Shown one piece after another: positions 17,374 to 25,627 of a DNA stretch of 64,000 nucleotides; within the stretch, counting starts at the first letter, position 1; each line of letters begins with the position of its first letter. The notes beneath the pieces were generated by a model. That model did no database searches. It was not told the DNA's origin and worked only from the letters and a program-made list of their open reading frames with translations. The translations under genes were made by a program, and so were the position numbers. The DNA comes from Pelagibius sp. (GTDB taxonomy: Bacteria; Pseudomonadota; Alphaproteobacteria; Kiloniellales; Kiloniellaceae): contig NZ_JANQKD010000096.1 of NCBI RefSeq assembly GCF_028281305.1, forward strand, positions 62,001 to 126,000, read 5' to 3'.

Positions 17374-17402
17374 GTTATAGCGGGTCCCCGGGGCCAATGC
17401 AA
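17374..17402 (-). promoter_or_regulatory. tRNA-Pro promoter
   Basis: On the minus strand, TTGCAT (17402-17397), a 17-bp spacer and TATAAC (17379-17374) lie just upstream of the tRNA, whose 5' end is at 17364. The -35 box is part of the first of four tandem 16-bp repeats. Confidence 0.6.
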
Positions 17403-17457
17403 TCCCGGCCCAATGCAATCCCGGCCCAATGCAATCCCGGCCCAATGCAATCCCGGG
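17394..17457. repeat. 16-bp tandem repeat, four copies, upstream of tRNA-Pro
   Basis: Four head-to-tail copies of CCAATGCAATCCCGGC start at 17394, 17410, 17426 and 17442, and only the last base of the last copy differs. On the tRNA strand each unit carries TTGCAT, the same hexamer used as the -35 box, so the repeat multiplies that box at 16-bp intervals. The rest of the 17458-17729 gap shows no feature beyond the approach to the TAXI gene. Confidence 0.95.
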
Positions 17458-17729
17458 ACGCACCGCCTGCGGGGACTGGGCCCGGGGGTTGGGTTCAAGA
17501 GCCGGGGGGCCGCACAGCCGGGCCCGTCAGGCTCGAAGCGCCTTTAACCGGAGCTTAACGAATCCGAGCCGACTCTGAAATAATCCGGAAAAAAATGGGG
17601 TTGACGGACAATCTCTGGTTGGGTCCAGTGCACCGCTCTCCCGGCTTCGCTCGCAGGTTAGCGATTGAGGGGCGCAGCTTGAGCGACGCGGGGAAGCGAA
17701 AGACCCTTGCCATTAGGAATGGATGACTG

Positions 17730-18782
17730 ATGAAGCTGTTTTGGAAGGCTGCCGCAGTCTGGCTTATCGCCCTGGTGAGCACCCCTCTGGTCATCACCCC
17801 GCTGGTCATCACCCCTCTGGCGGCGGATCAACTGTCCCTCTTCCGGATCGGCACCGGCGGGATCGGGGCGACCTACTACCCCATAGCCGGTCTTGTCGCC
17901 CAGGCCATCAGCAACCCGGCAGGCCACTGCGAGCCGGACGAGATCTGTGGCGTTCCCGGGCTGGTGGCCGTCGCGCAATCCTCCAGCGGTTCCGTCGCCA
18001 ATGTGCGTGACATCGCCGGCGGCCGCATCGAGTCCGGCTTCGTCCAGTCGGACGTCGCGTTCTGGGCCTACAGCGGCGTCGGCGCCTTTTCCGAAGAGGG
18101 CCGCCAGACCTCCCTGCGGGCCATCGCCAACCTCTATCCGGAATCCTTTCACATCGTCGTGCGCAAGGACAGCGGCATCGAAACCGTGCGCGACCTCTCC
18201 GGGCACCGGGTGGCCATCGACGAGGCCGGCTCCGGCACCCTGGTCGGCGCAAAGCTGGTGCTCGAGGCCTTCGGGCTCGACGGCGACGCCGTTTCCGTCA
18301 CTTACCTGAAGTCGGACGACGCCATCGAAAAGCTCGTGGATGGTGAACTCGATGCCTTTTTCCTGATCGCCGGCTATCCGGCCAAGGTGATCGAATGGGC
18401 AAGCGAGCAGACCGCGATCCGCCTGCTGCCGATCGACGGTCCGGAGACCGAGGAGCTGGTCAGGCTGAATCCCTTTCTCCAGACCGACTTCATTCCTGCA
18501 GCCACCTACGACGGTATCAGCCAGGTGCCGACCTTGACGGTGGCCGCGCAGTGGGTGACCCGTGACGATATCAGCGACGAGACCATCTACGGCATCCTCG
18601 AAGCCTTGTGGCGCAGTGATGCCCGCCGCCTTCTCGACCGCGGTCACGCCCAGGGACGGGTGATCCGTCTGGAAACCGCGCTGGAGGGCGTGGGGATTCC
18701 TCTGCATGCCGGTGCCCTGCGCTTCTATCGCGACGTCGGGGTCCTTCAGCGCCAATCGGAGCGCCTCAAGACCACCAACTGA
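17730..18782 (+). CDS. TAXI-family TRAP transporter substrate-binding protein, orphan
   Basis: 350 residues with a Sec signal peptide ending near AADQL (about residue 33). The mature part begins FRIGTGGIGATYYPIAG, the TAXI signature, and continues with SSGSVANVRDIAGGRIESGFVQSD and RVAIDEAGSGTL, as in periplasmic binding proteins that work with fused DctQM permeases. No fused permease is next to it; the following genes are a DctP-type TRAP system. It may use a permease encoded elsewhere. The hydrophobic part of the signal peptide contains an in-frame 15-bp tandem duplication. Confidence 0.9.
   Translation: MKLFWKAAAVWLIALVSTPLVITPLVITPLAADQLSLFRIGTGGIGATYYPIAGLVAQAISNPAGHCEPDEICGVPGLVAVAQSSSGSVANVRDIAGGRIESGFVQSDVAFWAYSGVGAFSEEGRQTSLRAIANLYPESFHIVVRKDSGIETVRDLSGHRVAIDEAGSGTLVGAKLVLEAFGLDGDAVSVTYLKSDDAIEKLVDGELDAFFLIAGYPAKVIEWASEQTAIRLLPIDGPETEELVRLNPFLQTDFIPAATYDGISQVPTLTVAAQWVTRDDISDETIYGILEALWRSDARRLLDRGHAQGRVIRLETALEGVGIPLHAGALRFYRDVGVLQRQSERLKTTN
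17781..17820 (+). repeat. In-frame 15-bp repeat inside a signal peptide
   Basis: ACCCCTCTGGTCATC (17781-17795), a copy with one change (17796-17810) and a partial third copy (17811-17820) encode TPLVI-TPLVI-TPL. Slippage here would lengthen or shorten the hydrophobic core of the signal peptide in five-residue steps without breaking the frame. Confidence 0.85.
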
Positions 18783-19081
18783 CCACCAACCGGGCAGTGG
18801 ATCGCAGCCCGGACCGGCGCTCCGGCCGCAGCCCTGGCCAGGGCCGATTTTCTCTTGTGTTCAGGGGCTTTGCAGCGATCGCTTGTAGACAGACAAGTTA
18901 ATCTCTTTGTCTCGGCTTAGGGCTTGTTCGCGGGAGAGCCTTAAGCTAGCTTCACTTCACTTTGGGGGGCGCCCTTGTGAGGGACCTGGGCAGCCTTCCG
19001 ACAGGGGATTTAAGCAGCGATTTAAGAATCATGGCCCGTCACATCATGGCGGGTGCGAACAGACGGGAGGACCAAATCGAT

Positions 19082-20143
19082 ATGCGCATCCGCGAAACCT
19101 TTACGCACGCCGTCTCGGCGCTGGCCATTGGCGCCCTTGTGGCCTTCACCTGGCCCGCCGACGCCGATGCCGAAGACAAGCGCGTCCGCTGGAACATGGG
19201 CAGCGCCTTCGGCAGCAAGCTCACCCAGCTCGGCACGCTGGGCGTCAGTCTTTCGGAGAAAGTGGAACGCTCCACCGGCGGCAACATCCGGCTGAAGTTT
19301 TTCGAGCCGGGCGCCCTTGTGCCGCCGCTCGAAATGTTCGACGCCATTTCGGCCGGCTCGCTGGACGCGGCCTGGTCGACCCCGGGCTACTGGGTCGGCA
19401 AGGACGAGACCTTTGCCATGTTCTCCGCGGTCCCCTTCGGCCCGCGTGCCGGCGAATACCTCGGCTGGATGTATTACGGCGGCGGCAAGGAGCTGATGGA
19501 CGAGCTCTACGCCGAATTCAACATCAAGTCGATCACCTGCGGCGTGATCGCGCCGGAGGCCTCCGGCTGGTTCCGCAAGGAGATCAACTCGGTCGAGGAC
19601 ATGAAGGGCCTGAAAATGCGCTTCTTCGGTCTCGGCGCGAAGGTCATGGAGAAGATGGGCGTCTCGACCCAGCTCCTGGCCGGCGGTGACATCTTCCCGG
19701 CATTGGAACGCGGGTCCATCGACGCGACCGAGTTCTCCATGCCGGCCATCGACCTGAACCTCGGCTTCTATCAGGTGGCCAAGCACTACTACTTCCCGGG
19801 TTGGCATCAGCAGGCGACCCTGTTCGAGCTGATGATGAACAAGGACAAGTACGACGCGCTCTCCGAGACCCAAAAGGCCCAGCTTGAAATGGCCTGCGGC
19901 GACAACGTGCGCGAAGGCCTGGCCGAAGGTGAGGCGATTCAGGGTGCAGCGCTCGCCGAACTGCAGAGCAAGGGCGTGACCATCCATCGCTGGCCGCCGG
20001 AAGTCTTGGACACTCTCAACAACGCCTGGACCGAGGTCGCCAACGAACTGGCTGCCGAGAACCCGAACTTCAAGAAAGTCTGGGAGTCCTACAGCGCGTT
20101 CCGCGAGCAGTACAAGATCTGGGACGAACTGGGCTACCTGTAA
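19082..20143 (+). CDS. dctP: TRAP transporter substrate-binding protein, DctP type
   Basis: 353 residues from ATG 19082, preceded by GGGAGG; the open frame extends 40 codons upstream but that part lacks family character. It has a Sec signal peptide (cleaved after about residue 28). The mature protein shows DctP features: FFEPGALVPPLEMFDAISAGSLDAAW, the solute-binding Arg region KMRFFGLGAKVMEKMG, and ALERGSIDATEFSMP. This resembles the subgroup for 2-oxo acids and related carboxylates, but the substrate is not certain. A strong hairpin separates it from dctQ. The 299 bp before it contain two direct GATTTAAG copies and no clear promoter. Confidence 0.93.
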   Translation: MRIRETFTHAVSALAIGALVAFTWPADADAEDKRVRWNMGSAFGSKLTQLGTLGVSLSEKVERSTGGNIRLKFFEPGALVPPLEMFDAISAGSLDAAWSTPGYWVGKDETFAMFSAVPFGPRAGEYLGWMYYGGGKELMDELYAEFNIKSITCGVIAPEASGWFRKEINSVEDMKGLKMRFFGLGAKVMEKMGVSTQLLAGGDIFPALERGSIDATEFSMPAIDLNLGFYQVAKHYYFPGWHQQATLFELMMNKDKYDALSETQKAQLEMACGDNVREGLAEGEAIQGAALAELQSKGVTIHRWPPEVLDTLNNAWTEVANELAAENPNFKKVWESYSAFREQYKIWDELGYL

Positions 20144-20208
20144 TCCGGACAACAGTTCCGGACGCCCAGGCGTCCCTGGCCCCACAGGGTAGGACCTAAC
20201 GTAAACGG

Positions 20209-20238
20209 CGCCGGAGTTCTGGAAAAGGAACTCCGGCG
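20209..20238 (+). terminator. Intercistronic hairpin between dctP and dctQ
   Basis: A perfect 11-bp stem CGCCGGAGTTC/GAACTCCGGCG with an eight-base loop is followed by TTGCTTTTA. It probably terminates part of the transcription or protects the dctP mRNA 3' end, so that binding protein exceeds permease. Confidence 0.75.
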
Positions 20239-20316
20239 TTGCTTTTACCAGCAAGGCCATGCGCCCCTTCGGCTCAGCCGCAGGAAACTCCAAGCAGCAG
20301 AGGGTGGGATGACATC

Positions 20317-20943
20317 ATGGAACTGCTGATGCGCGTCAGCGAGGGCCTGGACCGCATCATCGTCAAGGTCGGCAAGATTGCCGCCTGGGCGGGACTGCTC
20401 CTGATCCTCGTCACCGTCTTTGACGTGGTGACCCGGCGCTTCTTCGTTCTCGGCTCGACGAAGCTGCAGGAACTTGAGTGGCACCTTCACACCATCCTCT
20501 TCGCCTTCTGCCTGGGCTTCGCCTATCTGAAAGACGCGCACGTGCGCATCGATCTGGTACGCGAAAATCTCAGCGAGCGGACTCAGTGGTGGATCGAGCT
20601 CGCAGGCTGCCTGCTCTTTCTCATCCCCTACTGTGTCTTGGTGATCTACTTCTCAATCGACTACACCTACAAGTCCTTCGTCTCCAACGAGGTCTCGGCT
20701 TCGGCCACCGGCCTCACCCATCGCTGGATCATCAAATCGGCGATTCCGCTGGGCTTCACCTTGCTGGCCCTCAGCGGGGTGGCCGTGGTGCTGCGCAAGA
20801 TCGTCGAGCTCTTCGGGCCCGAGGACCTGCGCGAAAAGGTGCACGACATCGAGGAAGCAGAGGCCGAACACCTGGACCAGATGACCCCGGCCCAGTTCGG
20901 TGAGGACGAAAACGATAAAAGCAATAAAGAGGAGCGGCGCTGA
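20317..20943 (+). CDS. dctQ: TRAP transporter small permease, DctQ type
   Basis: 208 residues from ATG 20317, with GAGGG about 15 bases upstream; the longer frame from 20239 runs through the hairpin region and is unlikely. Four membrane helices are visible (about residues 17-35, 52-72, 93-116, 137-158), as expected for DctQ. The C-terminal tail is long, acidic and charged (EEAEAEHLDQM ... NKEERR). The stop overlaps the dctM start by one base (TGATG). Confidence 0.92.
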   Translation: MELLMRVSEGLDRIIVKVGKIAAWAGLLLILVTVFDVVTRRFFVLGSTKLQELEWHLHTILFAFCLGFAYLKDAHVRIDLVRENLSERTQWWIELAGCLLFLIPYCVLVIYFSIDYTYKSFVSNEVSASATGLTHRWIIKSAIPLGFTLLALSGVAVVLRKIVELFGPEDLREKVHDIEEAEAEHLDQMTPAQFGEDENDKSNKEERR

Positions 20944-22313
20944 TGGACTTCTACATCGAAGACTACCTGCCGCTCTTCATGTTCGGCGCCCTGGCCATCC
21001 TGCTGTTCAGCGGCTATCCCGTTGCCTTCGTGCTCGGCGGTATCGGACTCGCGTTTGCCTTTGTAGGCATATTCTTCGAAACCTTCTCTTTTATTCAGTT
21101 GTTCAACATTCCACTGCGTATCTGGGGTGGCATCGCCGAGAACCTGGTGCTGACCGCCATTCCCATGTTCATTTTCATGGGCACCATGTTGGAGCGCAGC
21201 GGCGTGGCCAGCGACCTGCTGCACTGCCTGCAGGTCCTGCTGCGCCGGGTGCCGGGCGGCCTGGCCCTGTCGGTCACGCTGATGGGCACCATCATGGCGG
21301 CAACCACGGGCATCATCGGCGCCTCGGTGGTGATGATGACCCTGCTGGCCCTGCCGGTCATGATGAAACAGAGCTACAACAGCCCGCTTGCCACCGGCAC
21401 GATCGCCGCATCGGGAACCCTGGGCATTCTCATTCCGCCCTCGATCATGCTGGTGATCATGGCCGATCTGCTGGCGCGCTCGGTCGGCAATCTATTCGTG
21501 GCCGCCATCATCCCGGGCTTCATGCTGGCCAGCTTCTACATGCTCTACATCCTGGTGCTCTGCCGCTTCAAGCCGCAGCTGGCCCCGCCGCTGTCAGCGG
21601 ATGAAGGACCGGAGTCGCTGGCCGGCCTGCTGCTGCTGGTGCTGCGGTCTTTCATTCCGCCGCTGTTCCTGGTGTTTCTCGTGCTTGGATCCATCGTCTT
21701 CGGCTGGGCGACGCCGACGGAGGCGGCCGGCGTCGGCGGTGCCGGCGCGATCCTGCTGGCGATGCTGAACCGGCGGCTCAGCTTTGCCGTGCTCAAGGAG
21801 GTGCTTGAACGCGCGGCGCTGACCGGTGGCATGCTGTTCGGCATTTTCATCGGCGCCACCTGTTTTGCCCTGGTCTTCCGGCAATTGGGCGGAGAACATC
21901 TCGTCATAGAATTGGTCGAGAGTCTCGGCTTCGGCTCCTGGGGGCTGCTCTTCATCCTGATGGGGATCGTCTTCTTCCTCGGCTTTTTCTTCGACTGGAT
22001 CGAGATCACGCTGATCGTGCTGCCGGTCTTCGCGCCGATCATCGCCGAACTCGACTTCGGCGAGCACGTGCAGGGCGTCGAGGTCATCTACTGGTTCGCC
22101 ATCCTTCTGGCGGTGAACCTGCAGACTTCCTTCCTGACGCCGCCCTTCGGCTTTGCCCTGTTCTACATGAAGGGGGTGGCACCGCCCGAGGTGAAGATCC
22201 AACAGATCTACAAGGGCATCATCCCCTTCGTGCTGCTGCAGCTGACGGGGCTGGGCCTGGTGATCGCTTTTCCGGAGATTGCCCTCTGGCTGCCGCGCGT
22301 GCTGCTGGATTAG
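20943..22313 (+). CDS. dctM: TRAP transporter large permease, DctM type
   Basis: 456 residues with about 11-12 hydrophobic segments. It is the channel subunit of the Na+- or H+-coupled TRAP transporter. Family blocks are visible: NLVLTAIPMFIFMGTMLERSG, TGIIGASVVMMTLLALPVM, TGTIAASGTLGILIPPS and WATPTEAAGVGGAGA. It is translationally coupled to dctQ by a one-base overlap. An 11-bp hairpin lies just after the stop. Confidence 0.95.
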   Translation: MDFYIEDYLPLFMFGALAILLFSGYPVAFVLGGIGLAFAFVGIFFETFSFIQLFNIPLRIWGGIAENLVLTAIPMFIFMGTMLERSGVASDLLHCLQVLLRRVPGGLALSVTLMGTIMAATTGIIGASVVMMTLLALPVMMKQSYNSPLATGTIAASGTLGILIPPSIMLVIMADLLARSVGNLFVAAIIPGFMLASFYMLYILVLCRFKPQLAPPLSADEGPESLAGLLLLVLRSFIPPLFLVFLVLGSIVFGWATPTEAAGVGGAGAILLAMLNRRLSFAVLKEVLERAALTGGMLFGIFIGATCFALVFRQLGGEHLVIELVESLGFGSWGLLFILMGIVFFLGFFFDWIEITLIVLPVFAPIIAELDFGEHVQGVEVIYWFAILLAVNLQTSFLTPPFGFALFYMKGVAPPEVKIQQIYKGIIPFVLLQLTGLGLVIAFPEIALWLPRVLLD

Positions 22314-22341
22314 CGACGCCGGCTCATCGCCTGAAAACAGC

Positions 22342-22375
22342 GAACGGCGCCAACCCTCGCGGGCTGGCGCCGTTC
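22342..22375. terminator. Bidirectional terminator hairpin between dctM and the DUF2336 gene
   Basis: An 11-bp perfect stem GAACGGCGCCA/TGGCGCCGTTC, with an inner CCC/GGG pairing, lies between two convergent genes. The T-rich run is short on the plus strand (TTCTTCCT). Confidence 0.7.
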
Positions 22376-22411
22376 TTCCTGCTCACGCCAGGTCTAAAGC
22401 GATAGATCCGG

Positions 22412-23536
22412 TCAGGCTGCCAGCTGGTGCAGCTTGGACATCAGGTAGTCGATGTCATCCTGGGTCATGGTCGAGGACGGGTCCTCGAACTGGGTCAGAA
22501 GGCGCTCGATAACGCGGCTCACGAAACGCTCGCGGTCGTTGCGCCCGCCGTCGTAGTCCTCTTCTTCCAGGATGGTGACCGCGGTGTTGACGGCGGCCAG
22601 CAGGCGCGGCGGCATCTTGGCCTTCTGGTAGATCGACCGCAGGCCAAGATCCCCCTCGTCATGGATCAGCATCCGCGCGTTCTTCAGGGGCACGTTGGCG
22701 AGACGGGCCATGGCCGCCTCAAAGAACGAGAGGTCGCCGACGCAAAGCGCCCGCATGATCAGGGAGGCCGTCAGACGGCCGTTCACGTGCAGTTGGAAGA
22801 CCAGTTCCTCCAGCTCTTCGTCGGACGAGCCGCGGCTCAGCAGGCTGACCGTCGCGCGCTCGCGCGTCTGGAGGATCAGGTTGCTGGCGGCATCGCTGGA
22901 GAGATTGTGCTTGCTGACCAGGTAGTCCTGCAGCTTCTCCGACATCGCAGCCACCAGCTGCTCGGAAATACTGGCCGGAAGTTGCGAACGGCGCGCCAGC
23001 GAGTCCGACACGGCCTCGCTTTCATCGTAGTCGCTGAGAACGCGGCCAAGCGCGTCTTCGCTGAGCTGGGCACCTTCGTTTGCGACCAGCCGTGCCACGG
23101 CAGTCTCGTTGCCGGTATCAATCAGGGCATCGGCGACGGCGCCCGAAACGGTTTCCCGCTGGGCGATGGCGACCTGCTTGGCGTCAGCGTTCTCGCTGCG
23201 CAGGATGGCGATCAGATCGTCGTCGGTGAGAACCTCGGAAAACTTCAGAACCGGCAGCGCCACGCTGTCCACATCCTGGGCGAGGCTGAGGGCAATATCG
23301 TGGGGCAGGTCGGCCGTGGTCTTCAGGTTCGCGGCAAGGGCCTCGCGCACGCGGGTTTCCGCGTCCTGGGCCAGCTTGCGGAAGATCTCCTCGGCGATCT
23401 GGCGTTCCGCATCCGTCATGCGGGGATGCTTGCGGTCGTACTGCGCCGCGATCTTGGAGGTGGTCTGCGCCCGCACCGCCGGCGAGGGATCCGCCATCAG
23501 GCGTGCAACGTCGCTTTGGGAAAGATGTCCTGTCAT
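22412..23536 (-). CDS. DUF2336 domain protein
   Basis: 374 residues, cytoplasmic, mostly helical. It has HEAT-like repeat character in the first two thirds (DPSPAVRAQTTSKIAAQYD, ETRVREALAANLKTTADLPHDIALSLAQD) followed by the conserved DUF2336 core (NGRLTASLIMRALCVGDLSFFEAAMARLANVPLKNARMLIHD and PPRLLAAVNTAV). This family is largely alphaproteobacterial and is often found near signalling genes; its function is unknown. It is convergent with the TRAP operon. Confidence 0.85.
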   Translation of the reverse strand: MTGHLSQSDVARLMADPSPAVRAQTTSKIAAQYDRKHPRMTDAERQIAEEIFRKLAQDAETRVREALAANLKTTADLPHDIALSLAQDVDSVALPVLKFSEVLTDDDLIAILRSENADAKQVAIAQRETVSGAVADALIDTGNETAVARLVANEGAQLSEDALGRVLSDYDESEAVSDSLARRSQLPASISEQLVAAMSEKLQDYLVSKHNLSSDAASNLILQTRERATVSLLSRGSSDEELEELVFQLHVNGRLTASLIMRALCVGDLSFFEAAMARLANVPLKNARMLIHDEGDLGLRSIYQKAKMPPRLLAAVNTAVTILEEEDYDGGRNDRERFVSRVIERLLTQFEDPSSTMTQDDIDYLMSKLHQLAA

Positions 23537-23773
23537 GTGTCTCTCGATCAGCCCGCTTTTTTTGCTCGCCCGTAATGGTGAGGCGGCCCTGCAGCCTCCA
23601 CTCGACCATAGGCGGCAGTCCCACCTCAGCAGTATGGGCGAGCGGCGTTAATTCATGCTTAAAATTTCCCGATATAGGCGGCCTCCGCCGCCAGCACCGT
23701 AGGCAGCGCAATCCGCCCCGCCGGGCGGCTGGGCCCTCGATTTTCAATCTGGGATTGAGCAAAAAGCGCGGCT

Positions 23774-24532
23774 TTATTGCCGGTCGAGCAGCACCTTCGC
23801 GACAGCCTGGATCTGCCGATCCAGATCGATGTCGAGGTAAGAGGTGACTTCCAGGTCTCGGTCCTCAAAGACGTCGCGATCCGCATAGAGCTGCTGCCAC
23901 TGCGCGATCTTGCGGTCGCGGGCCTCCACGAGATCGATGATCTGCGGCTTGTAGAGCTGAACCATGCCGGTAATCCAGCGGTTCACGGGCCAGGAAGGCT
24001 GGGCGTGGTCGATCTTGAAGTAGTCCAGCAGGACAGAGACGTCCTCGGCGCTGTACCAGATCTCGCCGGTGACCCAGCGGTTCACGGTGAAGATGCGAAA
24101 CGGCAGACCGGCGGGGGTCATGGAAACCGCGATCAGATGGCTGAGCGCGTCGTTGGGGTCTTTCGGAGCGACATAGCCCGCGATCTTTGCAGGCTTGATT
24201 CCCGGGGGCATGCCCTTGGGCCGGACAAAGGTATGGAAGTGGCCGTGCTCGCCCTCGAACCGCTGCTCGGGCGCATGGGCGTGATAGTAGAACTGCCCGT
24301 GGGTCTCATGGTCGTAGACATCACCCGGCGGGTAGTGGTCCCACTCGTAGAAGGTGCCGTTGTTTTTCAACAGCTCGCCGACGATGTTGTCGCCGGTCTT
24401 GGCGAGGATGCGATGAACCTCCGCGACCTCGCGTCCGGCCTCGGCCATGGCCTCCAGGGCCTCGGTGGAGAGCTGCTCCAGCGCGATACCGTCGTCGAGG
24501 GCGCTGTCCTTGATCTGTGCTTCGCTTCTCAT
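23774..24532 (-). CDS. Conserved hypothetical protein, His/Trp-rich centre
   Basis: 252 residues without signal peptide or membrane helix. The centre is rich in His, Tyr and Trp (FYEWDHYPPGDVYDHETHGQ, YYHAHAPEQRFEGEHGHFHTF), which suggests a metal site. Later segments read AVSMTPAGLPFRIFTVNRWVTGE and WPVNRWITGMVQLYKPQI. The complete, well-formed sequence argues for a real, conserved enzyme-like protein, possibly of the DUF6969 type, but I cannot confirm the family. About 236 bp without features separate its stop from the start of the DUF2336 gene. Confidence 0.72.
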   Translation of the reverse strand: MRSEAQIKDSALDDGIALEQLSTEALEAMAEAGREVAEVHRILAKTGDNIVGELLKNNGTFYEWDHYPPGDVYDHETHGQFYYHAHAPEQRFEGEHGHFHTFVRPKGMPPGIKPAKIAGYVAPKDPNDALSHLIAVSMTPAGLPFRIFTVNRWVTGEIWYSAEDVSVLLDYFKIDHAQPSWPVNRWITGMVQLYKPQIIDLVEARDRKIAQWQQLYADRDVFEDRDLEVTSYLDIDLDRQIQAVAKVLLDRQ

Positions 24533-24634
24533 CGCTTCTGATACCTACTGACCCCGGCCCGCCAATGCGAGCCCTCTGCGCATCACTTCGCCGTGAAGCC
24601 TCAGAACCCTAGGCACCGGCATATCACGATAACC

Positions 24635-25519
24635 TTAATCCACGATGAGACGAAAGCCGATGAGTATGTGTTTCAGGTCGCGGGGGCGGCCGTGCTGGGC
24701 CGCGGGCCGGCAGACCCCGCAGCCGCTGTCGTCCCAGGAGCCGCCCTTGACCAGGAAGCGCCCCTCCCCTTGTGGACTGGCGGTCCACTCGAAGACCTGG
24801 CCGGCCGCATCCAGCAAGCCATAGGGGCTGGCGCCGGCCGGGAAGCTGCCCGCCGGCAGCGTGTCGAAGGGGCCCTGGTCGTGACTGTTGAGGCGCGCCG
24901 GGTCCCAGTCATCGCCCCAGGGGAAGCGGCGGCCGTCGTCGCCGCGGGCGGCCTTCTCCCACTCCAGGGCGCTGGGCAGGCGCCAGCGCCGGCCGGTCTC
25001 GGCGCTCAGCCAGGCGGCAAAGGCCTCGGCATCGCCATGAGAGACCAGCACCACCGGGTGGTCCTCCCGCCCCGGCGGCGGCCGCCTGCCGCGCCAGGCA
25101 TGGCGGCGGGTGCGCTCGTAAGGGTGGATCAGGCCGTAGCCGGCCCAGGTCTCAGGATCGACATCGGGCGCCGGATGCCCGCTGTCCGCGACGAAAGCGG
25201 CATAGAAGCGGTTGGTGACCAGTCCGCGGGCGATGGTAAAGGCCGGCAGCGTCACGGGCCCCCGCGCGCGCTCCCCCTCGTACCAGCGGCCCTCGCGGGT
25301 GCGGCTATGGCCGTAGGCGGCCTCGTCCAGCAGGTAGGCGGCTTCCCGCTCGGCCCGATCGGACCCGGCGATGAACGGCCCGGCAGGCACGGCGATCACT
25401 TCCGGCATCCGCCAGCCAGCAGCACCCGCCACGGCCGCCGTCGCAGGCAGGGCCGCCAGCGCAGTCAGCCCGCAGAGCAAGGCCCGTCTTGATGGAAGGA
25501 TCGGAAGACCGCCAGCCAT
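24635..25519 (-). CDS. SUMF1/formylglycine-generating-enzyme-like protein, probably exported
   Basis: 294 residues. An N-terminal export signal (SRRALLCGLTALAALPATAAVAGA; the RR before a hydrophobic stretch allows Tat export) precedes an FGE-sulfatase fold: PAGPFIAGSDR, VTNRFYAAF, HPVVLVSHGDAEAFAAWLS, WRLPSALEWEKAARG, FPWGDDWD, FLVKGGSWDD and GFRLIVD. In true formylglycine-generating enzymes the two copper-binding Cys lie three and eight residues after the GGS motif. Here the Cys fall at +6 and +9 (GGSWDDSGCGVC), so the catalytic pair is not conserved in place. A different oxidase or a structural role is likelier. Confidence 0.83.
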   Translation of the reverse strand: MAGGLPILPSRRALLCGLTALAALPATAAVAGAAGWRMPEVIAVPAGPFIAGSDRAEREAAYLLDEAAYGHSRTREGRWYEGERARGPVTLPAFTIARGLVTNRFYAAFVADSGHPAPDVDPETWAGYGLIHPYERTRRHAWRGRRPPPGREDHPVVLVSHGDAEAFAAWLSAETGRRWRLPSALEWEKAARGDDGRRFPWGDDWDPARLNSHDQGPFDTLPAGSFPAGASPYGLLDAAGQVFEWTASPQGEGRFLVKGGSWDDSGCGVCRPAAQHGRPRDLKHILIGFRLIVD

Positions 25520-25627
25520 GGTACGAGCTTAGCCAGGTCTACCCCGGGCGATCCACCAACGGCTCATCACGATTTGGACAGGAGAGCCGGCCAACAGCGC
25601 CGTAGCTGCGCCCGCGTGCCCCTTGCG

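Noticed and set aside
17394..17457. Possible CRISPR-like array
   Set aside because: The repeats are adjacent with no spacers, and no cas genes are present. The same applies to the repeats at 38186 and 38725.
18962..19081. Longer N-terminus of the DctP protein
   Set aside because: The 40 extra residues precede a proper signal peptide, and a good RBS (GGGAGG) sits just before ATG 19082.
24635..25519. Annotation as a true formylglycine-generating enzyme
   Set aside because: The catalytic Cys positions after the GGS motif are not conserved and no sulfatase lies nearby, so only fold-level naming is justified.
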